Positions 37,774-46,885 of a DNA stretch of 64,000 bases are shown here, piece by piece; the stretch's first letter is position 1; each line of letters begins with the position of its first letter. Location: the NCBI GenBank assembly GCA_025917655.1, contig CP084609.1, positions 1,488,001 through 1,552,000 of the forward strand, in the 5' to 3' direction. The position numbers were made by a program, and so were the translations under genes. The notes beneath the pieces were generated by a model, which saw only the letters and a list, made by a program, of their open reading frames with translations, searched no databases and had not been told where the DNA came from. This DNA comes from Chlorella sorokiniana (taxonomy: Eukaryota; Chlorophyta; Trebouxiophyceae; Chlorellales; Chlorellaceae).

Positions 37774-38549
37774 CCTGCCACCTCTCACCGAGCTGTGAGC
37801 CAGACAGCCATCAGCGAGGTGCAGCTGCTACGCTACAACATCAACAAGCTGCAACGGAAGCGCGTCTCTCGGATGCTGAAGAGCCCGCAGCAACGATGAC
37901 GTGGAGGCGCCGCAGCAGAACACACTCTCCGCGAGGCTGTCTCAAAGCCTGCCGCCCTGTCGATGTTGAGCCTCAGTCAGCATGTTGTCACCCTTTGGTG
38001 TGGCGAGTGTAACCAGCAATTCGAGAGCAGCTGGGCCCTGCGGGGGCGGCGGGGCCGCGGGCGGGCGTGAACAGTAGTGCGCATGGCCCACAGCCTTCCA
38101 AGGGTCCGCAGGTGCCAGAGCAAGCGTTGTCGGGAGCACAGAACCAGAATTGCTGGCTGCAATGTTTCGACAATGTGATGTTGAGGTTATAGGTCGGATT
38201 GGAACTCAGCCACGAGCCTTGGTCAAGCGTCGCAGCTGGCGGGCTGTCGGCGCCCGCCGCCGCTGCCGCCGCCGAGTTCAAAGCAGCAGGCTGCGGGCTG
38301 GGCGCCCTGCCTGCTGCTGGAACGGTGCGAAATCGCCTCCCACGCTCCTCGTGATGGGCTACCAGCCCCTCTGGAGTGCACATTTCGACCCCATGCCTCC
38401 AAACAGGCCGTGCAGAGCGGCCCTCATGCCGGCCTCCTCGGCCCGCATCGAACCTTGTCCCCTATCATTCTCCCGCTGTAAGCCAATCAGGAGTGCTTTG
38501 CCAAGCCGCCCGGGCCCTAAGCCGCCGACTGGCCCGAACGAAGCGCTCA
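37774..38549. other. Intergenic region, divergent promoters
   Basis: About 780 bp upstream of TFIIA gamma (minus) and of the unknown plus-strand gene. No coding exon, RNA gene or repeat was recognised. Confidence 0.4.
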
Positions 38550-41500
38550 ATGCCGCTGTCAGGCGTCACGGGCCTCTGTGTGGCCGTCATCTGTGCGGTT
38601 ATTGCGCGCTTGATCAGCGTGATCAGCGGGCTGCGCAAGGGCAGCCTCAAGAAGCCCGCCGCCAGGCAAGGGAGCGGCGGGAATGGCGGCGCCGATTGCA
38701 GCGCTGGCAGCACCCACTGTGCAGTCTCTCTGATGAGCATCCAACACCTTGTTGCAGGCGCGCCGCCGTGTACGCCAACCGCACGGTCAATGCTGCCAAC
38801 CGGGGCACCCTAGGCCACCGCTCCGCCGGCATCAAGCCCACCGACGCCCGCACCGCCTTGCGTGGACTGGCCGCGCACCTGCCCGGTGTCAACCTGCTCC
38901 CGGGGAAGGCTGGAGTGAGTGATATGCGGGATGCATTGCTACAAAGAAGTGCAGGGGCTTAGCGCTGCCTACATGCAAGCTGGGTGTTGACCGTTGCTGC
39001 TGTGCACCTTGTCACGTTGCCGCTCGTGCTCCCGCTGCCTGTCCACAGACTGATGCAGAGGAGGAGGCCTTTCAGCCGGTCATCGCCATCGACACTGAGG
39101 TGCCTAAGGAGGAGGAGGAGGACGAGGAAGAGCATGGGCCTGCCGCTGCCGCTGGCACGTCCGCTCAGGTGGGTGCGCCGCCGTTGTGCAGCTGGGGGAG
39201 GCAGCGAGAGCGCCGCGGGGCCTGGCTCCACACCGGCAGCGGCAGCAGGTGCAGCCTGCACCACAAATAACCTTTGCACCTGAGCCCCCACTTTCTGTTT
39301 CCGCCCACTGCTGTGCAGGGCATCCAGGTGCTGCCCCTCCGCGAGGCGCAGGCCGCGATGCGCATGGACCTGGATATCACCGAGCTTCCCGACCCCTTCC
39401 CAGCACTAAATGCCGAGCACCACACCCTCGTGGTTCACTTGGCACAGGCCCACCGCCTCCTGTTCAAGTCGGGCGAGGGCCTGGTGTGCACCGAGAACAG
39501 CATGCTGGAGCTGGCCGCCTCTGGCAAGCTGGCCCCAGGGGAGGCAGAGTTTGTGCGGCGCTACTTTGGCGCCCAGCGCCATGGCTTCTTGCGGGCCAGC
39601 CCCGACAGCCAGCTCCGCTGCATCTGCTTGGTGGTGCGTCAGGCGGACGGCTGCTCTCCGCTGGTGGGCAGGGCTGCTGCTGCTATTGCTGCTGTTGCTG
39701 CTGTTGCTGCTGTTGCTGGGGCTTGTCTATGCGGCGAGCTCAGCAGTGGCAAAGTGGAGCAGCACCCGACCGCGCCACCATTTTTGCGTGTAGGCGCTGC
39801 ACCACGACACCTTGAAGCCCCTAACCCCCGCCACCGCCATCGCCCCGGAGCGCGCCACGCTGCGTTGCATCGCGCACTGCTGCTGCTGCTGCTGCTGTTA
39901 CACCCGTGTACATCACAATAGCGATGACAGGCCTGGGCTGGCACACGCCGCTGGGCTGGCACACGCCGCTGTTGTGCACCCCTGCCGGCACGCAGAGCGG
40001 CACACGCTTGCAGCAGCGCTAGAGGTGGTGGTCAGCACGCGCAGCTGCACCACCGCCTTGGTCGTCGACGCCCGCGAGTGAGGCCGGGGCTGGGGGCTGT
40101 GTGGGCTGCGGCGGCGTGAGCTGTGAGAAAAGAGGGGTTGTTTCTTACCCAGCGCTCTTGCCCCTTCCTTTTGGCAGGCTGACCGTGGACTCGGGCATGC
40201 GCCACTGCGCGTCAACCAGTGCCACGTGCGCCACGTTGCTGGGGATCTGCTGCCGCCCGGCGTGCCGGGCGCCCACGCGCTCGCTGAGCGCCGAGCCCTG
40301 CTCCGGCGCCATCCCGCTGGACGAGCTGGTGCCCACGCTGGTCGGGCGCCCGCGGCGCGAGGTGCTGGAGGAGATGGGCACCGCCATCCGCGCCACGGGC
40401 GGCGAGTGGAAGGGGGCGCAGCACGACCCAGACAGCGCCGTCCGCGCGGGGGCGAGGCGAGCAAGCTTGCGCAGAGTGAGTGGCCGTGGGGCAGCGGAGC
40501 GGCAGCGGCGATGGAGGAACATCCGAGCGTGGTAGCCTGCTGACCTGCCAAACCTCCCTTGCGCCCGCCGCAGTCGACTTGGCCAAGACGCTGGTGCGGG
40601 TGGTGCCGGAGGACCAGCCCGACGCGGAGCCCGTGACGATGAGCCTGTCGGAGCTGGGCGGGCGTAACTCGCAGGCGATGGGTGAGCGGCGGGGTTGGGT
40701 TGGCTGGGTTGCTGCGGTGGCCGCTAGCGTTGGGGCCTGTGCTCAAAGGAGGCGCCTGCTGCCCTGCTGTGCAGGGTTCGGCATCCAGGCCGACCCCGCC
40801 GCCCAAAGGCGGGCGGCAAGGCGCGCAAGATTGATAGCCTGGGCTACGTTGCCACCGAAGCCAAGCGCGCCGCGTGATGAGGCGGAGCTCCGCCTCGAGG
40901 CGGGCCCGGACGCCGCCCCGCTGCCGGAGGGCATCACGTACCGCCAGTACGGACGTGAGTTGAGATGGCAGGGGGCGAGGGCAGCTGCATGCATGCGGTG
41001 TACGGGAGACTGCAACCTATTGTGTTCCCTAGCTTGCCGTGCAGAGATGAAGACGGCGGGCGTACGAGCAGCAGCAGCAGCAGCACAGATCAAGAAGCGT
41101 GGCGGGTTGCTTGCCAACCATCCCCTGATTGCAGCGAAGAAGCAGGGCGACAGCCTGCAGGAGAAGCCCGTCACCGCCGACATGGTGAGCGGTCCGGCCT
41201 GAGTGCAAGGTTGTTGAAGGGTTGGATAGTCCGCCCCTTCAGCCCTACACCCCGCATCCCCCTTACTTCCCCAGGTCAACGTCATGCGGGCAGAGTTGCG
41301 GGCGGTGTACGACGGCAGCGGCGGGAAGGAGCTGCCCAGCATCAGGCAGCTGCTGGATGTGTTGTGGCAGCGGTGTGGCGCCAGCTGCCCGCGCATGGAC
41401 AATATCCGGTGGAATGCCCAGCGCCGCAAGGCGTGCAAGCATGAGGGGCTGCCTGAGAGTGAGCGGTGGAGGTGGAGGTTGGTCTGGGCGCGGTTCTTTG

Positions 41501-41839
41501 CGTACAGCTTTCTTCGCCCTTACATGTGTCCTCCCCCCACCCCCACCCCCACCCCCAAAAAATGCTGCAGCGGTGGCGCCGCGCGCCAAGCCGGGCGAGC
41601 GCGCCGCCAAGCGCGCCGCCAAGCGCGCCGCCACGCGCGCCGCCAAGCGCGCCGCCGCCCGCCCGCCCCAGGATGAGCAGCAGCAGCGCCCGCCAAGCTG
41701 CAGGTGGTGGAGACGGTGAGCACGGTGTACCGCCACCCCGAGGCGGTGGGGCGCGCGGCGGCGGCAGCGGGAGGAGGCGCTGGGGGCGGAGATGGTGGCG
41801 GAGCTGGCGGCGAAGGGGGAGCTGCTGTGGCTGGAGTGA
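38550..41839 (+). CDS. Uncharacterised multi-exon protein with basic/acidic tracts
   Basis: Not recognised. A possible start at 38550 (MPLSGVTGLCVAVICAVIAR) would give an N-terminal membrane helix, but its link to the next exon is unsure. Well-supported exons: 38759-38914 (RAAVYANRTVNAANRGTLGH), about 39050-39168 (TDAEEEAFQPVIAIDTEVPK then an acidic run), 39320 to about 39631 (GIQVLPLREAQAAMRMDLDI), 39794-40080, about 40177-40475, 40574-40680 (DLAKTLVRVVPEDQPDAEPV), 40775-40950, 41045-41184 and 41276-41458 (VNVMRAELRAVYDGSGGKEL). The final exon is a Lys/Ala/Arg repeat ending LGAEMVAELAAKGELLWLE and TGA at 41837. A frame slip lies near 41693. Exon 39794-40080 contains a LINE-A 3' scrap that keeps the frame open. 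The charged, low-complexity ends suggest a nucleic-acid-associated protein, but no domain supports this. Confidence 0.5.
39878..39947 (-). mobile_element. LINE-A 3'-end fragment with (CAG)n tail inside a coding exon
   Basis: Bases 39896-39947 are identical over 52 positions to the reverse complement of 44137-44188, the 3' end of the LINE-A copy downstream. On its own strand the fragment ends GGGTGTAA and runs into (CAG)n (39878-39897). This is a strongly 5'-truncated insertion on the minus strand. The flanking unit CTGGGCTGGCACACGCCG is duplicated at 39934-39970. The exon stays open through it, adding a poly-Cys run. Confidence 0.85.
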
Positions 41840-41984
41840 GGCAGCGCGGCTGAAAGAAGAAGATCGTGCACTTGGTCACACTGCTTTATTGGAGCTGAGA
41901 TATACAGCGCCTGTCCCCTGATTTTGGACCTCTCCCGACCCTTTCCCTTGTCACAACCGTGCATGCCGTCAGATGGAAGTCTAG

Positions 41985-44200
41985 ACAACACTTGAAGGCC
42001 CACGCACAGGAGCCACCGCCTGCGCGGTCAGCAAGCCAGCCATGACGCGCTGCTCAAAGTCTGCTATGTAGAGGCTGGGGAGGGTTGGGCTGAGGGGGCA
42101 ACCCTGCTTCAGCCCCTGCGTCGCGTGGATCACCCGACCTGCGAGGCCTTGGGCGCTGACTGTCATAGGCACGTCGGCGTAGATGGCGCGCACCGCGCGC
42201 TGCCACTTGCCGCCGTAACCCATGCTCTCGAGGCGCTCCCGCAGCTGCTGTTGGGGGACGCTGTCGCAGGCCTGCTTGAAGTCGACAAAACAGGCCCACA
42301 GCTGGCTGCCGGGCCGCCAGCCCCGTCGTCGCCGGTGGCGCTGCTTGTAGATTAGCATGGCCCCTGCGCAAGGATGACACGCTCTGCTCGAGAAATGGTT
42401 CCACAACTTTTACAGCTGCTGGAGGGCTATTGCGGCGAGCGCGGGCTGACGGTCAACTTGGCCAAAACCCGCGTGATGCTCATGGCCGGGGCCAGCAGCC
42501 CCGAGGGCGCCCTGCGACGCGTGCGCGCGCGCGCCTTACCTATGCCGGCGGCATTCTCGAGGGCTCGGTGCAGTTCAAATACCTTGGCGTGGTATTCCAC
42601 TGCACTGAGCCCCTAGGGAGTATGCCGCCGAGGCCCGCGCATCCGTGGCCCGCTTTGCTGCAGCTGCCTTTGAGGGCCGCTGTGCTGACCTTGGCCTGGA
42701 GGCAGCCCGCCTGCTCCTCATCCTCTACTCACAGCTCGTCGACTCCTCCCTCTCCTACGGCGCAGCGATCTGGGCCCCGGCTTGGCGCTGGCGGCCGCCA
42801 GGAGGCGGGTCCGTGGCGCGAGCGGGCTGTCAGCGGGGGAGGTGCAGCACCACCGCACCCTGCGGCGGCTGCTAGGCCTGCCCAGGCGCGCCCCAGTTGC
42901 CACCGTGCTGGCAGAGGCCGGCGAGCCGCCCCTCTACATCTCCTGGCTGGTGCGTTGCGCCCGCTTTTGGAGCAGTGTGGTGGCAGCGCCAGAGGGCAGC
43001 CTCATGCACCAGGTAGTGACAGCCAGTCTGGAGATGGCAGCGGACTGCAGCGACAGCCCGCCAGCCCACCTCCCTTGGGCAGCCCAGCTCCAGCGCGCGC
43101 TCCAGGCAGCCGGTTTTGCCTTTGACCCGCAGCTGCGTGAGCCGCTGGACCCGCAGGCAGTCAGGCGCGCCACGCTGGAGCACTACCAGCGCCGCGTAGC
43201 GGCGGCTGCTGCAGAGGCGGGTGCCAGCCGCCTGCACCACTAATTGGTGGTTGTGCGGCCCGAGTGCCTGACGTCAGCCGACAGCTACAGCCAGCCAGCC
43301 TACATCAGGGAGGTGCGGGAACAGCACCGGCGCGTAGCCCTCGCGGAGCTGCGTACAGGCGTCCACTGGGGGTGGAGGAGACCGACCGGCTGCGCGGCCG
43401 AGCTGCCCGGCCTGCAGCAGAGCGCTTCTGCCCCCACTGCGCGGCGGCAGGGGGATGGCAGCAAGTTGAGGATACCCGCCACATTCTCTTTGACTGCATC
43501 CTCTACAGCGACCTCCACCCGCTCTTCAGTTCCATGTTCCCTAGCCAGCACCCCTTCTCGTCTGAGCCACCCTCCCTGGCACGGTTTTTCGAGAGCCCCG
43601 CTGCTGCAGCTGCGACCTTTGCTGGCGCTTGTCGCCGGCGCGCACGCAAAGCGGCGGGGCTGCCCCCACATAGCCCCTACAACCCTTAGCGAACGTGGTG
43701 TGTCCCTCCGCTAGAACGGGGCCAGCCGGCCTAAGCCACCCAGGATCAAACACCCCACCTGCCGGCCAAGGGGTCGGAAGGTGTTAGGTGTCCGGTGGGG
43801 CGGTAAGGACATGTAGCACCACGCTAGCTTCCGGCTGGAGACCGCCACTACCCTTGCTATCCTCTGTTGTTCGGCAGCTGCTTCTCGGCCACCGCATTCC
43901 CTTGTCGGCACTTCTCTCGCGAGCCTTTTTGACTCCCACCTTAGAGCGTGCCCTCCTTTCTCATATGCATTCCACATGCATGTATCCCCCACCGTTGCCC
44001 GAGTTCCCCCGCATGACTTCCCTCCCTGTTGTTTGACATTCTTGCTTCTCCTTTGCAGCCCATGTCGACGACTCCCCTCCCCCTTTCTCTCCCGCTCCCC
44101 TAGAGGGAGCTGTTTGTGTGGCGTTTCTTTCTGGGTCGTGTGCCAGCCCAGGCCTGTCATCGCTATTGTGATGTACACGGGTGTAACAAAGCAGCAGCAG
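41985..44200 (+). mobile_element. LINE-A non-LTR retrotransposon, 5'-truncated with twin-priming inversion
   Basis: The left part (41985-42362) is inverted and encodes the N-terminal half of the reverse transcriptase on the minus strand: WACFVDFKQACDSVPQQQL, YADVPMTVSAQGL, GLKQGCPLSPTLPSLYIADF, ending at VAPVRG. The right part (from about 42366, plus) takes up at the catalytic DD, then LLEGYCGERGLTVNLAKTRV and ILEGSVQFKYLGVVFH. The C-terminal zinc motif is CPHCAAAGG...DTRHILFDC (about 43435-43500) and the stop is at 43687. This order is exactly what twin priming makes. The 3' UTR of about 500 nt ends with hairpin CATCGC-TATT-GTGATG (44158-44173), then TGTAA (44182-44186), then AGC repeats. 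The endonuclease region is absent, so the copy is dead. Confidence 0.85.
44158..44173 (+). other. LINE-A 3'-terminal hairpin
   Basis: Six-base stem CATCGC/GTGATG (one G-T pair) with loop TATT, 8 nt before the terminal TGTAA. Its position matches the LINE-B and SINE hairpins. Confidence 0.6.
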
Positions 44201-44334
44201 CTCTCCATCACCGTGCGCATCGCATAGACTGCGCATCGCAGTGCAAATGCAGCCAAGCCAAGTGGCGCTGTGCTGACTGCGGTGCCAGATCCCTCCATCC
44301 CATCATGCTGAGGTAGAGAAATAATAAAGACGGC

Positions 44335-44340
44335 AAAAAA
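44335..44340 (-). terminator. Pol III terminator of tRNA-Leu
   Basis: Six T residues on the minus strand, 7 nt after the tRNA 3' end. Confidence 0.8.
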
Positions 44341-44347
44341 GCAACAT

Positions 44348-44452
44348 TGCCAACGGCAGGATTCGAACCTGCGCGGTCTCTTCGACCAAGCGATTACTGA
44401 AGTTTTCGATACTTAAGTCGCTCGCAATAAACCTGGCTATGCGACGCTGGCA
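44348..44452 (-). tRNA. tRNA-Leu (anticodon UAA) with 17-nt intron
   Basis: On the minus strand the 105 bases fold into a class II tRNA. The acceptor is TGCCAGC with GTTGGCA (one G-T pair), and the D arm has stem bases CGC/GCG with an AGCC..GG loop. The anticodon stem is AGCGA/TCGCT and the long variable arm is GGTC-gaaga-GACC. The T arm is GCAGG-TTCGAAT-CCTGC. The anticodon loop reads CT-TAA-G and is interrupted after position 37 by a 17-nt intron, the canonical nuclear place. A T6 terminator follows. The nucleotide at position 8 appears to be G rather than T, which is unusual. The gene lies between the LINE-A copy and the LINE-B copy. Confidence 0.9.
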
Positions 44453-44506
44453 AAATGTCCCACAGGGGGATGGGTCCTACACATTTTTCAATAAGTTTTC
44501 TAGTGT

Positions 44507-46885
44507 ATAATCGGCGCCCTGCCTCCGGGCAGCAGCGGCGGCCGCTGCCAGCGGTCCGAGGCTGGACTGGATGTAGGTGCAGCGGGCGCTGGGCTCATTG
44601 GGCAGGTAGACGCTGCAGAGGTGGAGGCGGTGGCCTGACCAGGAGGCTGAGACGACGGTGAACCGGCCGCGGGGGCAGAGCTGGGCCGCGGGCGCAGACA
44701 GCTCCCCGCTGGCAAGGAGGGCGCGGCGGATGAGCACTGCAGTCCCGCCCGGGGGCAGCCGGAGGCCCCAGGCCTGGAGAAGGCGACGTAGGCCTTCCAC
44801 CCGAGCGACGACAGGGCGGCGAGGGTGGCTCGGTCGTGGAGGTGGGAGGTGAGGTGGTGCTCCTGCAGAACACGACGTCGTAGCGGGCGGCGCGCCAGCG
44901 GGCGGCGGCAGCGTGCAGCCGCCCGGCACAGCCAGGCCCCGCAGGTTGACGCTGCCGACGCGCAGCGAGGGCCGCGAGGGCCCCGTCCCCGGCGGCATCA
45001 CGCGGTGTGGCCGCGCCGCTCGGCGGCAGCGGCGATGCGCAGGGAGCGGCGCGGGCCCGCAGGGGGCCGTCAGCGTCAGGCGAGGGAGAGGGAGAGGGAG
45101 GGGGGTCGGAGGGGGGGCTGGCGGCGGCCTCGTCCACAGCAGCTGCCGCCGGGGCAGCCAGAGGGGCGCCTGCGTCCCCGCCGGCGAGGCCGCCCTGCAG
45201 ATCGCCGCCGCCGCTGGGGCTGTCGGGGATGGTGGCCAGCTCGGCCGCCGCCACCTCCTGCTGGCGCTCCTCGGCGAGGCGGCCGACCATGGCGTCAAAG
45301 CCACGCGCCCCAAACGGCCCGCTGCCGCCGCTGCCCAGGCTGCCCCCGTCGGAGCTGGCGGCCGTCGAGGCGGAGGGCTGCGGCTGGGCAGGCGCTGCGC
45401 TGAGGGGCTGGGCCTCGCCAGCAGCCGGCGCCTCCTCAGCAATGGCGTCCATGGCGTCCTCAGGCTGCAGCTCCGCGGGGGTGGGGGCCGTCGCACAGAG
45501 GGGGCGCAGCGCTGCAGGCAGCACCCGCGGCAGGCGCAGCTGCAGCGGCGGCGGCAACGGCTGCCTCCGCCAGCTCCTCCACGTCGGCATCCATGGACTC
45601 CCCGCCCACCAGCACCGCAAAGCGATTGGGGCTGGGGCGGGGGCTGGGGCCGGGGCCGGGGCCAGCGGCTGACTGGCCAGGCAAGACACGGCGGGGCTTG
45701 GAGATGATCGGGCCAGCCCGGATGGCAGCGCGCCGCGCGCCAGCCCTCCACTGCCGATGCGCAGAGCGCGCCCACGCCACCACGCACACGCTCGTCGCCA
45801 GTGCCGGCTGAGTCAGCAGCTGCACCGTCCACGACAGCAGCCCCGGGGGAGGCAGCCGCTGCCGCCACGGCGGGAAGGGGGAGGGCAGCGGCGGTACCGC
45901 CGGCTGCGCCAGGAGGGGGAGGTGGGGGCAGCGGGGCAGCGCCTGCCGCGCCAGTTGGGGGCGGGGGCAGCAGCGCCAGCTGCGCCTGGAGAGGGAGTGG
46001 CTGCTGCGGGGGCACCGCCAGCTGCGCCAGGGGGAGGGGGGCAGCGGGAGCACCGCCAGCTGCGCCAGCCAGCCGCTGGCGCAAAGGGTCGCGGTCGACG
46101 ACGACGGTGTGCTCCCGTCCGTCCACCTCGATGGGGAAGGTGCGAGGGAGGTCGTCCTGGTCCAGGGAGATGGTGATGGCAAAGACATCAGAGAGCAGGC
46201 CGCCGGGCAGCTGCTTGCGCGCCGCGCTGACCACGCAAGGGTAGGCGACGGGTGGCTTGGGCAGCCACCGCGCCAGGCAGAGCGCCCGGGACGCCACGCA
46301 GGCTGGCAGTCTGAAACTGGAGGCGGCTGAAATCGAGCAGGGTGGCGGGGGGGGATGCAGGCGGCCAGGGAGCCAGCAGCTGCACGCTGAGCTGCGCGCC
46401 AGAGCCGGGCTGGCCCAGGAGCTGGGTGAAGACAGACGTCGGCACAAAGATGTGCGCCGTGGCTGTCCCGTTGTCTGAGATGGTGCGTGGCAGGGAAATG
46501 ACGGCCTCTGGTGCGGAGGAGGAGCTGGGCTGGGCGGTGTTACCCAGGAGGCCCAGGACTGTCGGCTCGGCGGCTGCCCTCAGGCGCTCCAGGGCTTCCC
46601 CGTGGCTGAGGCAGTCGGGCACGACAACCCGGAGGGCCATGTGACTGAGGTGAGGGGTGTCGGGTACCTGAACGCGTCGGACTTGGGGATCGAGATCGCG
46701 AGGCCGCGCTCGGGGCGCCGAGCCATGCAACCCGATGCGGGGAGCACCTGCAGCCCAATCGCCCCGAAGGGCGCCGGGCGGAGGGCCCCGCGCTGCAGGT
46801 TGGCCAGTCGCCCCCGAGGAAGCCCCCGGGGGCGCAAACCAGACGATTGGGGGCCCATGGGGCCTTCAGGAAGGTAGTAGGGGCG
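44507..46885 (-). mobile_element. LINE-B copy 1, inverted segment: ORF1-like region and endonuclease N-half
   Basis: Read from 46885 downward. A Pro/Ala-rich ORF1-like region comes first, including VVPDCLSHGEALERLRAAAE (about 46590) and VFAITISLDQDDLPRTFPIE (about 46150). The first half of an APE-type endonuclease follows, with SLRVGSVNLRGLAVPG, RYDVVFLQEHH-like residues in shifted frames (about 44880) and HLCSVYLPNEPSARCTYIQS (about 44580). No zinc knuckle was found in the ORF1 part. Confidence 0.7.

Noticed and set aside
42374-43714. Host genes for the plus-strand frames after 42374
   Set aside because: They carry reverse transcriptase and C-terminal zinc motifs typical of LINEs and continue the inverted half on the minus strand.
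39896-44188. A 4.3-kb DNA transposon bounded by the 52-bp inverted repeat
   Set aside because: The repeat is the 3' end of LINE-A in two orientations with different repeat tails. No transposase or matching target duplications frame the interval.
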